From: Embleya scabrispora DSM 41855
Lineage (GTDB): Bacteria > Actinomycetota > Actinomycetes > Streptomycetales > Streptomycetaceae
Direction of reading: 5' to 3'
NCBI RefSeq assembly: GCF_000372745.1
Contig: NZ_KB889561.1
Location: 231,288 to 295,287, forward strand
Length of the DNA stretch: 64,000 nt
The translations under genes and the position numbers were made by a program. Shown here in pieces: positions 1 to 9,274 of the stretch; position 1 is the stretch's first letter, and the number at the start of each line of letters is the position of its first letter. The notes beneath the pieces are model-generated. The model saw nothing but the letters and a program-made list of their open reading frames with translations. It had not been told where the DNA came from and searched no databases.

Positions 1-3000
1 CCGGCGTCATCACCAGGATGCCCTTGGTGTGCATCAGCATCGTCGCCTCGGCGTTCCAATACGGCTGGGCGCCGACGGTGATCCCGGCGACCACGATGTT
101 GATCTCGCCGCCGGCCTGGGTGAACGTGACGATCCGCTTGAGCGCGGCCGCGACCCAGTCCATGTTCTCGGTACCCGAGGTCATCGAGACCCGCGCGCCC
201 GACGACAGCGCGAACCACTCCACCGGCACGCGCATCCGCTCGGCGAGGTCGAGCGCGGCGATCACCCGCGAGCACTCCGGCTCGGACAGCGCGCCGAGCG
301 ACTTCGTCGGGTCGCCGAGCAGCACGACCCTGACGACGCCCTGGGGGTGCAGCGCGGTCGGCGTGGTGACCACGCCCGCGACGATCGCCGCGGTGTTGTT
401 CCCGCGCGGCCGGTCGACCGGCGCCAGAACATGCTCTTCGTCGAGGTCGTACTCGACGAAGTCGCCCAGCAAGCGGATCAGTTCGTACGGGTACACGGTG
501 TTGCGGGCGGCGGCGCGGAGCACCTTGCGCCGGTAGTCGTCGACCGGCTCGACCGGCTCCGGCGAGCGCTCGCCGACGGTGAGTTCGGTGCCGCCGGAGG
601 CGTCGCAGGCGACCCGCACGGCGATCTTGCCCAGTTCACCACTGTGCCGGTCGCGCCGGCGGGCGATGAACACGATCTCCTCCAACCCGGCACCCTCGGT
701 CGTCGGCATCAAGCGCCCGACGACCGTCTCCAACTCGGCGCGGGTGATGTCGCTCGGCGGCCAGACGTAGATCACGATCCGATTGGTGTCCGCGTACTTC
801 CCGGTCGGCCGCCGGGATTGGGCGCGGCGGATCGAGTCGAGGCAGGCGGCGAAGACGTTCTCGGCCGTCGGCAGCGCGATGAGCCTGCCCTCCTGGTCGC
901 GCAACTCGGTGAGGTCACGGACCTGGGCGAAGGCCACGAGGCGGTCGTCCGACGGGTTTTCCCGCGCGACGCACCGGAAGAGGTAGACCTCCTCGTCCGA
1001 GGACGGCAGGCGGGTGAGGTCGAACTCGCTCAGCCGCTCCAACTGCATCCGCCGCGCGATGTACGGGTGCAGGCCGCGGATCAGCCGCTCCTCGACCATT
1101 CCGGTGCCGGTCGGGCGGAAGGTGAAGTGGTGGTGCATCACCGTGCCGCCGCAGCCCGCGACGGTGGCGGTGAGCCTGCGGACCCGGTTCGACAGGGGGT
1201 GTGCGTCGACGACTTCGTGCAGCGCGAGTGCCATCGCGTCGGTGTCCGCCGGCTGCTTCTCCCAGGCGAGATAGATGTCCGCCTCGACCGCGTCCTCGCC
1301 TCCCGCCAGTTCCGTGAGCCCGCGCAGCACGTTGCCCAGTTCGTCGAAGCGCACCGCCGAGGAGACCAGACGTGTACCCGCGCGCTCGGCCACCACGAAC
1401 GTGCAACCCGCGACCTCACTCGAACGCACGCCGGTAAGGCCCTTGTTGCCGTAGTACCGCCGGGTCAGCACCTCCAGCATGGTCGTGTTGTCCAGGTCGT
1501 CGCGGCCGAGCCGCCGGCCGAGGAGTCGCACCAGCGGTTCGGTGCTGCGCACCATGGCGGCGACCCGCTCGGCGCGGTCCGGCGTGTCCGGGTGCTCGTC
1601 GAGGTGACGCAGGTGCCTGCGGACCTCGGTGTAGACGCGAGCCCGGTTGCGCCGCAGCAGCGGCTGGGCCAACCAGGCGAAGATCAGGCCGCGCGCGAGG
1701 TCGGCGACCGAGGGGAAGCGGACCTGGGTCGCGGCCACCAGCCGCTCCAGGGCCAGACCGACCGGCTCGCGCAGGGTCGCGTCCGGTGGCGCCTCCCGCA
1801 GCCACGTTCGCAGCAACGTCGTGACGACGTTGGCGTCGACGGACGCGCGCTGCCGGCCGAGGAAGATCCTGAACACCGCGGCCTCGAGCCCGGCCGAGGG
1901 CTCCGACTCGGTGACGCCGTAGTGGGCGAGCGCCTTGGCGAGCTTGGCCCGAAATGCCTCCGGCAGCCCGGCCCGTTCGACGTCGAGGCTCTGCAGGTAG
2001 GTGTGGAAGTGTTCACGGGCGCTGTGCACGTGGCTGTCGACGTCGCCGAACTCGCCTGCCGGGCGGTTGCGGCTCAGCTCGGCGAGATCGGCGAACAAGT
2101 CGACGAGTTCGAGCTCCTCGGCCAGTGGTCGTTCCTGGCCCTCCTCGATGGCCGCCCGGCGCGCCGCGAGATAGTCGTCGAGCACCCGGCGTTCGTCGTG
2201 CGGATCGACGTCGTACCCCAGGAGCAGGCCGCGCAGGTCCTCCCGGCCGCGCGCGGCGCGCTCTCGCGTCGGGAGCGCCTCGGCGGCGGCCGGCAGGTCC
2301 GGCTCGACGGATGAGGTGTTCTCGGCTTCGGCGGCTTGGTCGTCGAGCGGTTCCAGGCGCAGCAGCGGTGCGCCGGTGTCCACCTGGCTGCCCACGGACA
2401 CGGCGCATTCCTTCAGCCGCGCCCGGAACGGCGCCCGCAGTACCGTCTCCATCTTCATGCTCTCCAGCACCAGCACCGGAGCGCCCGCCTCGACCTCGGC
2501 GCCCACCGCCAACGGCGTGGCGACGACCAGCGCGGGCGCGGGCGAGCGCACGACGCCGCCCTCGTCGCGGCCGACCCGGTGCGTCACGCCGTCGACCTCG
2601 ACCAGGTGGATCGGCCCGTGCGTGGCGGTGAGCAGGTGGTACGCGGTGCCGTTGACGACGATCTGCCCGGTGTGCCGGTCGAAACGGTCGAGTTCGACGT
2701 CGGCGGTGCGCACGACGTCACCCACCTGGATGCCGACGCGGAACCGATGCGCACCGACGCGCGCGACGCGTACCCGGTAGCCGATACCGCGCAGTTTCAG
2801 GTCCAGCGGACGGCCGCTCTCGTGTTGCACCTGCGGGCGCCCACCGAAGGCCGTGGACAACAGCCGCCGCCGCTCCCGGAGTTCCTCTTCCTCGTACGCC
2901 TCGATGGCGGCGGCCGCCAGCGCCACGCCGGAGTGCCGATGCGCAACGAGCCTGCCCTCGCCGCGGACGCGGTCGATCCAGCCGGTGTCCGCGCTCGCGT

Positions 3001-4315
3001 CGATCACCTCGGGCTGGTCGAGCAGATCGAGCACGAAGCTCTTGTTCGTCGCGCCGCCCTCGATGACGACCCTGGTCTGCGACATCGCCCGGCGCAGCCT
3101 GCCGAGGGCCTCGTCCCGGTCGTGGCCGTAGGCGATGATCTTGGCGATCATCGAGTCGAAGTCGGCCGGGATGGTGTCGCCTTCGCCGACTCCGGTGTCC
3201 ACCCGGATGCCCGGGCCCGTGGGCAGGTCGAGGCGCACGATGCGGCCCGGGGAGGGCGCGAAGTCGCGGTCGGGGTCCTCGGCGTTGAGCCGGGCCTCGA
3301 TGGCGTGCCCGCGCTCGACGGGCGGCTCGCCTTCGAGCCGGCCGCCCGACGCCACCCGCAGCTGCGCCTTGACCAGATCGAATCCGGTGGTGCACTCGGT
3401 GATGGGATGTTCGACCTGTAGGCGGGTGTTGACCTCGAGGAACGCGAACTGCCGGTCGCCGGGGTGGTAGAGGAACTCGACGGTCGCCGCGCCGCGGTAG
3501 CCCACGGCGATGGCCAGTCGTTCGGCCGACGCCTTGAGTTCGGCGGTTTGTTCGGGGTCGAGTACCGGCGACGCCGACTCCTCGATGATCTTCTGGTTGC
3601 GTCGCTGGATCGAGCAGTCGCGAACGCCCAGCCCCCACGCCGTGCCTTCGCCGTCGGCGATCACCTGTACCTCGACATGCCGGGCGCCGGTGACCAGGCG
3701 CTCCAGGAACACGACGCCGCTGCCGAACGCCCGCTCGGCCTCCAGGCTGGTGCGCTCGTAGGCGTCGCTCAGCTCGGCCTCGCTCGTGACCACGCGGATA
3801 CCGCGCCCGCCACCACCCGCGGTCGCCTTCAGCATCAGCGGATAGCCGATCTCGGCCGCCACCGCCAACGCCGCGGCCGGCGTCTCGACCGCGCCGCGGC
3901 TCCACGGCGCGACCGGCACACCGACCTCTTCGGCGATGAGCTTCGCCTGGATCTTGTCACCGAGGCGACGCATCGCCTGCGCGCTCGGCCCGACGAAGGT
4001 GACGCCGATGCGCTCGCACAGCTCCGCGAACGCCGGGTCCTCCGCGACGAAGCCCCAGCCGACCCAGGCGGCGTCCGCCCCGGTCGCCACCAACGCCCGC
4101 TCCAGGACGGCGTGGTCGAGGTAGGGACGAGCGGACGCGGGACCGAGATCGTAGGACAGGTCGGCCTCGCGCACGAATGTCGCCGCGTGGTCGACGTCGG
4201 TGTGCAGGGCCACCGTCTCGATCCGGGTCCCCGATTCCCCGGCCAGTTCCCGCACGGCGTGGATGAGCCGCATCGCGGCCTCACCACGGTTGACGATGGC
4301 GACACGACTGAACAC
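1..4315 (-). CDS. Fused acyl-CoA carboxylase (biotin carboxylase + BCCP + carboxyltransferase), 5' part only
   Basis: Predicted biotin-dependent carboxylation of acetyl-CoA or propionyl-CoA in the cytoplasm. All modules lie on one chain, as in eukaryotic ACC, instead of separate subunits. The start is GTG at 4315 with GAGGAG upstream. Residues 1 to about 450 form a biotin carboxylase with the ATP-grasp loop KATAGGGGRGIRV and the motif FLEVNTRLQVEHP. A biotinyl domain follows with ESMKMET, its target lysine at residue 621 (codon 2453-2455). A long ACC-central-like helical region comes next. The start of a carboxyltransferase domain (GVVTTPTALHPQGVVRVVLLGDP, then SSGARVSM) runs off the left edge; about 1,438 codons are visible. 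Multi-domain actinobacterial homologues of about 1,800 residues are known and are often annotated as fused acetyl/propionyl-CoA carboxylase. The specific acyl-CoA substrate is not determined by sequence. Confidence 0.9.
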   Translation of the reverse strand, partial: MFSRVAIVNRGEAAMRLIHAVRELAGESGTRIETVALHTDVDHAATFVREADLSYDLGPASARPYLDHAVLERALVATGADAAWVGWGFVAEDPAFAELCERIGVTFVGPSAQAMRRLGDKIQAKLIAEEVGVPVAPWSRGAVETPAAALAVAAEIGYPLMLKATAGGGGRGIRVVTSEAELSDAYERTSLEAERAFGSGVVFLERLVTGARHVEVQVIADGEGTAWGLGVRDCSIQRRNQKIIEESASPVLDPEQTAELKASAERLAIAVGYRGAATVEFLYHPGDRQFAFLEVNTRLQVEHPITECTTGFDLVKAQLRVASGGRLEGEPPVERGHAIEARLNAEDPDRDFAPSPGRIVRLDLPTGPGIRVDTGVGEGDTIPADFDSMIAKIIAYGHDRDEALGRLRRAMSQTRVVIEGGATNKSFVLDLLDQPEVIDASADTGWIDRVRGEGRLVAHRHSGVALAAAAIEAYEEEELRERRRLLSTAFGGRPQVQHESGRPLDLKLRGIGYRVRVARVGAHRFRVGIQVGDVVRTADVELDRFDRHTGQIVVNGTAYHLLTATHGPIHLVEVDGVTHRVGRDEGGVVRSPAPALVVATPLAVGAEVEAGAPVLVLESMKMETVLRAPFRARLKECAVSVGSQVDTGAPLLRLEPLDDQAAEAENTSSVEPDLPAAAEALPTRERAARGREDLRGLLLGYDVDPHDERRVLDDYLAARRAAIEEGQERPLAEELELVDLFADLAELSRNRPAGEFGDVDSHVHSAREHFHTYLQSLDVERAGLPEAFRAKLAKALAHYGVTESEPSAGLEAAVFRIFLGRQRASVDANVVTTLLRTWLREAPPDATLREPVGLALERLVAATQVRFPSVADLARGLIFAWLAQPLLRRNRARVYTEVRRHLRHLDEHPDTPDRAERVAAMVRSTEPLVRLLGRRLGRDDLDNTTMLEVLTRRYYGNKGLTGVRSSEVAGCTFVVAERAGTRLVSSAVRFDELGNVLRGLTELAGGEDAVEADIYLAWEKQPADTDAMALALHEVVDAHPLSNRVRRLTATVAGCGGTVMHHHFTFRPTGTGMVEERLIRGLHPYIARRMQLERLSEFDLTRLPSSDEEVYLFRCVARENPSDDRLVAFAQVRDLTELRDQEGRLIALPTAENVFAACLDSIRRAQSRRPTGKYADTNRIVIYVWPPSDITRAELETVVGRLMPTTEGAGLEEIVFIARRRDRHSGELGKIAVRVACDASGGTELTVGERSPEPVEPVDDYRRKVLRAAARNTVYPYELIRLLGDFVEYDLDEEHVLAPVDRPRGNNTAAIVAGVVTTPTALHPQGVVRVVLLGDPTKSLGALSEPECSRVIAALDLAERMRVPVEWFALSSGARVSMTSGTENMDWVAAALKRIVTFTQAGGEINIVVAGITVGAQPYWNAEATMLMHTKGILVMTP

Positions 4316-4701
4316 TCGACCGACACTCCTCTGAAGCAACGATGTGCGCGCGGCGGCACGGCGGTTCCGGTGACGACCTTCCGTCCCCCGGCCTCGGCCG
4401 TGTCGCAGACGGGGCAGGCTATCGGGAACAGACCGCATGAAACGACCACGAAACACCGCACACTTGCGTCCGGCCGGGGCGCATCGGTGGGAGTTGGGGC
4501 CCGAATGTCGGCGTCGGATCCCGATGATCGCCCGTTCGGCGGGCACCCGTTCGGCGCAGCGCCGCTTCCGGCCTGGGCCCGAACCCAACTGCGAACGATG
4601 GCACGTGCGTTGGGGTCGCGCCGGCCGTCGAGGACCCCACCGCCCGATGTCACGCACGGCAGGGTCGAGCGATGCGACGCGGGCGGGGCCGAGGACGCGC
4701 G
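4316..4701. other. Intergenic region upstream of the fused carboxylase
   Basis: About 386 bases between the carboxylase start and the stop of the SDR gene, both on the minus strand. It should hold the carboxylase promoter. I see no convincing gene, hairpin or palindrome in it; the open frames across it lack credible starts and codon use. Confidence 0.5.
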
Positions 4702-5577
4702 TCAGTGGGCCTGCCCGTCCCGGTGGGCTCCGACGGGCGGCACGTCGTTACCACCATCGCCTCGTCCCGATGCCACCGTGTCGGTATCGCGGTCGTGGGC
4801 CCCGACCGGGCCGGTGGTGAAGTCCTTGGCCAGGCCGGGCATCGTCAGGGACCGGTACGGGGCATGGCGCAGGAGACCTGCCAGCACCTTGTAGCGCATG
4901 CTCGGCACACACACGACCGGTGGACGGCGCCGATGGATGGCCCGCACCGCCTGTTTCGCGACGTAGGGCGATGCGAGCGTGAGCAACGGGGGCGGCGCGG
5001 TGACGCCCGCTCGCACGTGGAACTGCGACGCCATGTAGCCGAGCACGAGTGCGGTCAGCGCGACGGGCGAGGTGCGGACGCGCCGGGAGTAGGCGAACGA
5101 CTGGGTCATGGCCAACTCGTACGCCTTGGCCGCGCCGTACGCCGTGCCCTGCCAGGCGGGCCCGACGGCGGCCACCGAGGACACGGTCAGGATGCGCCCG
5201 ACGCCGCGCCGGAGCATTTCGGGCAGCGCGGCGTGGACGAGCCGGGAGGGGGCGACGACGTTGAGGGCGAGCATCCGCTGTTCGTCCGCCCAGGCCGTGC
5301 GGTCGAAGGACGCACCCAGGGCCGCGCCCGCGTTGTTGATCAGGATGTCGATGTCGCACGCCGCCGCGGCCACCTGTTCGAGGTCGGCCTCGACGGTCAG
5401 GTCGGCGGGCAACGCATGTGCCTTGATGCCGTGTTCGATCGTGAGGTCGGCCGCGAGTCGGTCGAGGGCTTCGGCGCCGCGGGCGACCAGGACCAGATCG
5501 TGGCCGCGTGCGGCGAGGGCGCGGGCCAGGTCGGCACCGAGACCACAACTGGCGCCGGTGACCAGGGCCGTGGACAT
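4702..5577 (-). CDS. Short-chain dehydrogenase/reductase (SDR)
   Basis: A 291-residue classical SDR, probably an NADP(H)-dependent oxidoreductase acting on a lipid, keto-acyl or xenobiotic carbonyl. The Rossmann motif TGASCGLG is at residues 7-14 and NNAG at 81-84. The catalytic serine is at about 134 (VSSVAAVG), and Tyr147 and Lys151 form YGAAK. The start is ATG at 5577 with GGAGG five bases upstream, which excludes the longer in-frame reading. It is divergent from the acyl carrier protein gene across a 618-base gap, so a role in fatty-acyl chemistry is possible but only inferred from position. The C-terminal tail (GAHDRDTDTV onward) is low complexity. The substrate is unknown. Confidence 0.85.
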   Translation of the reverse strand: MSTALVTGASCGLGADLARALAARGHDLVLVARGAEALDRLAADLTIEHGIKAHALPADLTVEADLEQVAAAACDIDILINNAGAALGASFDRTAWADEQRMLALNVVAPSRLVHAALPEMLRRGVGRILTVSSVAAVGPAWQGTAYGAAKAYELAMTQSFAYSRRVRTSPVALTALVLGYMASQFHVRAGVTAPPPLLTLASPYVAKQAVRAIHRRRPPVVCVPSMRYKVLAGLLRHAPYRSLTMPGLAKDFTTGPVGAHDRDTDTVASGRGDGGNDVPPVGAHRDGQAH

Positions 5578-6195
5578 TACTGCCTCCTTCTCGCAACGGG
5601 CGGACGGGAACCGCACACCAGCGACGACGGCTCGGACCGGCGAATCCGCGATGGAGGCCCGGATTTCGGTATCGGGACGCGAACGTCGAACCGGCGCGAG
5701 CACCGAGGGCGGCGCGAAATCGCGTCGTACGGCGACACCTCGCGAGGACGTGAGCGCCGACGTACGTACTGGGCAGGCCCGTGGTCGAGCCCGGCGGCCG
5801 GGACCGGATCCGGGTGTGCGTCCCATCCTTTGGGACGACGCCTCCCCGGACGGTTCGCCCGCTGTCCGCGGACGAATGATCGGCCGATCGGACTCCCGTA
5901 CGGGCTGGTTAACCGCACGAACCCCGGAAAGGTCACGCCAGGTCCGCCTTCGTACGTTCGAGTTGCGATGGTTGCGTACTTGCGGGTGAACATCCAGGCA
6001 TGCTCCCGGTGCCGTTCCCGGCCCATCACCCCAGGTCGTGGACTGGTTCGGGGGCGTGGGAGCGGCCGGGGGACGGTTTCGCGCCCGACCTCGCCACCGA
6101 TACACAGGGTGCTCGATCGCATACCCGATCGGGGTTGTTGCACGGCGACGCGCCGCCGGGTGTGCGCGTTCCGACCGAGCAGGAGGGCGTTCCCC
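5578..6195. other. Long divergent intergenic region between SDR and ACP genes
   Basis: 618 bases separating divergent genes, so it must carry both promoters. The reading frames crossing it are not gene-like. I find no strong palindrome or terminator. The only clear signal is AGGAGGG at 6181-6187, the ribosome binding site of the ACP gene. Confidence 0.5.
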
Positions 6196-6501
6196 GTGTA
6201 CGCGATGCTGTGTGAGTTGCTGGTCCAGGAGTTCGGCATCGACGCCACGGACATCGTTCCCGAAGCGACGTTCGAATCGCTGGAGTTGGACTCGCTGTCG
6301 ATGGCGGAACTGGCGGTCATCGTCGCGGACCGGACGGACAAGGACTTCAGCGGGCCGGCCAACCTGGACAAGGACACCACGTTGGCCGAGGCCGCTGTGG
6401 CGTTCGAGGCCGTTCCGATCGCCGAACCGTACGCCCGGACCACCCCCGCCCCCTCCGTCCCGACCTCCGCCCCGGTTCACGCCTTGTCCTCGGACGGCTG
6501 A
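6196..6501 (+). CDS. Acyl carrier protein (stand-alone, polyketide/fatty-acid type)
   Basis: A 101-residue acyl carrier protein that would hold acyl chains on a phosphopantetheine arm. The attachment site is Ser33 in LELDSLSMAELAV, the usual DSL motif preceded by a hydrophobic/acidic stretch. A four-helix ACP fold covers residues 1-78, then a Pro/Ala/Ser-rich tail. GTG at 6196 is chosen because AGGAGGG lies eight bases upstream; an in-frame ATG three codons later has worse spacing. The next reading frame, a ketosynthase relic, begins one base after the stop. ACP-ketosynthase adjacency is typical of type II polyketide or specialised fatty-acid clusters, so this ACP is probably the surviving part of such a set. 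Confidence 0.85.
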   Translation: MYAMLCELLVQEFGIDATDIVPEATFESLELDSLSMAELAVIVADRTDKDFSGPANLDKDTTLAEAAVAFEAVPIAEPYARTTPAPSVPTSAPVHALSSDG

Positions 6502-6502
6502 G

Positions 6503-7370
6503 ATGGCCTCCTCCGAGGTTGCGGTCACCGGTCCGGGCCTGGTCACCGCCGGCGGAATCGGGGTCGAAGCCACCTGGAGGACCTTGTACGCGGGCACTTC
6601 CACGGCTCGCCGCGACCCGGTGCCGGCCGGCCTGGCGGTGGGCATCTCCTGTGGACGGAGGCTATGACGAAGCCGGCCGCGGACCGTGTCACCTCCGGCT
6701 CCCCGCGACCGCTCTGCCCCGCTCGCTGCCGAACACCCCGCGCACCGAGCTCGCCCTGGATCCGGGTGCCCAGGGCGCCGACTTCGCCCCCACCGCCGGT
6801 TGCGCGTCCGGAGCGACCGCGTTGGGCGTCGCCCGCGACCTGGTCCGCGCGGGCACCCTGGACATCGTCTTCGCCGGCGGCGCGGACACGATGTGCAACC
6901 GGCTCACCGCGACTGATTCGTACCGGGCGAGGGCATCGGCATCCTGGTCCTGGAGCGGCTGGAGCACGCGCGCGCCCGCCGGGCCCGCGTGCGGGCCCTG
7001 GTGTCCGGCTACGGCTCCGCGAGCGACGCCTGCCATGTCACCGCGCCGCACCCCGACGGCCGCGGCTCCCGACTCGCCACCCCCGCTGCCCTGGCCGACG
7101 CCGGCCGGAGCCCGGGCGATGTCGATCACGTCAATACGCACGGCCCCGGCACAGCCCTCGACGACGCCGCCGAGGCCCGCTTCCTCGCGGCCACCTTCGA
7201 CCACTGCCCACCGATCACCGCCGCACCGACCCGAGTCGGATCCGGACGTGGTTGCCGAGGCCCCACGCCACCCCACCCGCCTGAACACCGCGATCTCCAC
7301 CTCGGTCGCGTTCGGCGGCCGAAACGCCGTCCTCGCCTTCCGCTCAGCAACCTTAGGAGCCCCTGTATGA
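6503..7370 (+). pseudogene. Degenerate beta-ketoacyl synthase (KAS/FabF-like) with deletions and frameshifts
   Basis: Pieces of one ketosynthase occur in order but in two alternating frames. The N-terminus (VAVTGPGLVTAGGIGVEATW) is at about 6515-6660. The active-site cysteine region (PTAGCASGATALG ... VFAGGADTM) is at about 6790-6895 in another frame. GEGIGILVLERLEHARAR to NTHGPGTALDD is at about 6928-7165 back in the first frame. The C-terminal AFGGRNAVLAF is at about 7305-7340 in the second frame again. The family is about 410 residues; only about 290 codons fit here, so roughly 90 residues before the cysteine and about 45 after GGADTM are missing. The second catalytic His, normally GGHN, is Arg. 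The stop overlaps the next start (ATGA at 7367), and the last codons contain a TTA. It is almost certainly non-functional unless the sequence has errors. Confidence 0.85.
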
Positions 7371-8803
7371 CTGTGACCCGAGTGGAATCGATGTCGGCGC
7401 GATGCGCCGTCCCGGCTCCCCGCCGGCCGCTGGAAGAGTTGGACTGGTGGCGCTCGTGCAGTGTCCGGGTCGCCGACCCGGCCCCGGAACTCTCCGGCGT
7501 GGTGCGGTCGTTCCTGGACGACCTGACGGCGGCGTTCGTGCGTGGCGGGCACCGGGTGGTCCGGCGGGGAGCGAACGAGACCAGGACCGACGTGGTCCTG
7601 GTGGGCGTGTCCGTGCCCGACGGTCCCGGCCCGCTGGCCGACCGCATCGTGGAGGAACGGACTCCGCTGATGCTCAGGCTCCGCAAGGAGCAGGGTCGGC
7701 AGGGCGTGGTCGGCCGACTGGTCGCCGTCGCGGAAGTGCCCGAGCGGATGAGCGAGATGTCGCACCCCGAGGTGGTGCGCGCCGCGCGGATCCTGATGGC
7801 CAGGGTGGGGGTCTTCACGGTCGTGTTCGTCACTCCCGGCGCGCTGCCCGGGGAGGTCGCCGAGGCGACGCTGTGCACGATGGAAGGCGGACACCCCACC
7901 GAGACCGTGAACGTCGCTCAGGGCATCTGCGATCGACTGGTCGCCGCGGCCTGCGCCCACGAAGTGGCCGGCCGTCACGACGTGGTGCCCGATGCCTTCA
8001 CCGCCGCCGAGTGGGCCGCCGCCCGCGTGCCGCGGAGCCTGGCGGCGGCCGGGACCCGGATGGGGGGCCTCGGGCTGTTGCCGGCCCCGCACGCGATGCG
8101 CGACTTCGTATCGCCTCGGCTGAGCCGCACCTACGCGATGTACCTCAACCTCCAGGGCTTCAGCGAGGGCATGCTCTTCGCCTTCGACCCCGATCTCGAC
8201 GCGCTCGTGGTCACCGCGTCCGGGCGCTGGGGTGTCGACAAGCGCGACCTCTCCGACAGTGACCTCGTGGCCGTCGACCATCGCCTGAACCGGGGCCGGT
8301 TGCGCGTCCTGGCCCCCGAGGGCATGCAACCCATGGCTCCGTCGGTGGAGGCGTGGGAGGTCTGCGCGCTCCTCGAGGCGGCGCCCACCGTACGGGTCAC
8401 CAGGAACGCGGCGGGGCATTGGGAGTGGGACCCGAACGGCACCCATGAGGTGCCGGCCATCCGGGCGGGCCTGCACGCGCACGTCGGTGTCTCGCACGCC
8501 GACTCGACCCTGATCGAGACCATCCCGCCGGACCGGGATCGTTATCCGTACGGTTTCGGCTGTGGCACGGATCTGATGATCGACGTCGCCAGTTCCACGC
8601 TGGCCGCCTCGCGCGCGCTGCACGACCCTGCGGACACCCGCCACTACGTGCGCTGGCCCATGCTCTACCACGGCGAGATGGCCCTGGAACTGTGGGGACC
8701 CGACCAGCCCGACGAGCCGCTGCGCGGTCTCCTGGACCTCTTCGACCCGCAGGTGCTGGGAGCCGTGCGCTTCCACCCGGACCACATCGACCAGCCCTGC
8801 TGA
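7367..8803 (+). CDS. Conserved-looking 478-residue protein of unknown function
   Basis: I do not recognise this protein. It begins with ATG at 7367, overlapping the stop of the ketosynthase relic in an ATGA arrangement, with AGGAG seven bases upstream, so it was probably the third gene of an ACP-ketosynthase operon. It has no signal peptide or membrane segment and looks cytoplasmic. Visible features are an alpha/beta N-terminal half with Val/Leu strands (TDVVLVGVSV, VFTVVFVTPGA) and a central segment MYLNLQGFSEGMLFAFD. The C-terminal half is rich in His and Trp (AAGHWEWDPNGTHEVPAI, HAHVGVSHADS, YVRWPMLYHGEMALELWG). The open frame is full length with normal actinobacterial codon use, so it may still be expressed although its neighbour is dead. 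An enzyme acting on an acyl intermediate is only a guess. Confidence 0.75.
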   Translation: MTVTRVESMSARCAVPAPRRPLEELDWWRSCSVRVADPAPELSGVVRSFLDDLTAAFVRGGHRVVRRGANETRTDVVLVGVSVPDGPGPLADRIVEERTPLMLRLRKEQGRQGVVGRLVAVAEVPERMSEMSHPEVVRAARILMARVGVFTVVFVTPGALPGEVAEATLCTMEGGHPTETVNVAQGICDRLVAAACAHEVAGRHDVVPDAFTAAEWAAARVPRSLAAAGTRMGGLGLLPAPHAMRDFVSPRLSRTYAMYLNLQGFSEGMLFAFDPDLDALVVTASGRWGVDKRDLSDSDLVAVDHRLNRGRLRVLAPEGMQPMAPSVEAWEVCALLEAAPTVRVTRNAAGHWEWDPNGTHEVPAIRAGLHAHVGVSHADSTLIETIPPDRDRYPYGFGCGTDLMIDVASSTLAASRALHDPADTRHYVRWPMLYHGEMALELWGPDQPDEPLRGLLDLFDPQVLGAVRFHPDHIDQPC

Positions 8804-8892
8804 GCACCGCGCCGCACCCGCTCTCGCGCCCGGGGTAGCCGCTCGGGTGTGGGGGGAACTTCTTCCGTCGTCCGTCGTGACGGGCGATACGT

Positions 8893-8921
8893 CGGCCCCG
8901 ACCATCCCGTGGTCGGGGCCG
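8893..8921 (+). terminator. Hairpin terminator after the 478-residue gene
   Basis: A perfect 12-base stem, CGGCCCCGACCA pairing with TGGTCGGGGCCG around a 5-base loop, about 90 bases after the stop at 8803. No U-tract follows, as is usual in these genomes. Confidence 0.65.
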
Positions 8922-9149
8922 AAGTCGTCGTGCCGAGGCGGGATGAACACGCGCCCGACCCGGGGGCGTTACGAAGGTGTCGATCCTTCTTCCGCTCGAA
9001 GTCCCGGAGTTCGCGGGGCCGGCGGTGGATCCGGTCGCTGGCATGCCGATGGCGCGGCGGCCCGCCCGGACGCCGTCCGTGGTCCTGCGGCGGATCGTTC
9101 GCGTGAGGGACGGCACCGATGGTGCCCGGGGGCGCGGGTATCCCCCTCA

Positions 9150-9182
9150 CTCCGGTGTCGTCGCGAGGCGGCGACACCGGAG
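9150..9182 (-). terminator. Hairpin terminator after the chaplin-like gene
   Basis: Arms CTCCGGTGTCG (9150-9160) and CGACACCGGAG (9172-9182) enclose an 11-base loop. The hairpin lies about 90 bases past the stop of the minus-strand chaplin-like gene. Confidence 0.55.
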
Positions 9183-9274
9183 CGGACGATCGCCGAATCC
9201 GCAGGGCGGGCACGGGATCCCGGGCTCGGACGCGGAGAGGGCGGCCGAACCGGTGACTCGAACGAAACGAGGTG

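Larger units (their letters stand above)
8804..9274. other. Intergenic region with two terminator hairpins
   Basis: 471 bases between convergent genes. It contains one hairpin after the unknown gene (8893-8921) and one after the chaplin-like gene (9150-9182). I find no gene in it; open frames on both strands have low-complexity Arg/Pro-rich translations. Confidence 0.6.

Noticed and set aside
29-2314. Very long plus-strand open frame opposite the carboxylase
   Set aside because: It is the antisense shadow of the fused carboxylase; the translation is Arg/Gly/His-rich with no domains, as expected in high-GC DNA.
4672-6501. 609-codon open frame running into the ACP
   Set aside because: Only the last 101 codons have domain and ribosome-binding support. 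The upstream part crosses the antisense of the SDR gene and a non-coding region.
6689-8950. 753-codon minus-strand open frame opposite the unknown protein
   Set aside because: The plus-strand frame has a ribosome binding site, start overlap and protein-like composition. The minus frame is a shadow rich in Arg, His and Gly.
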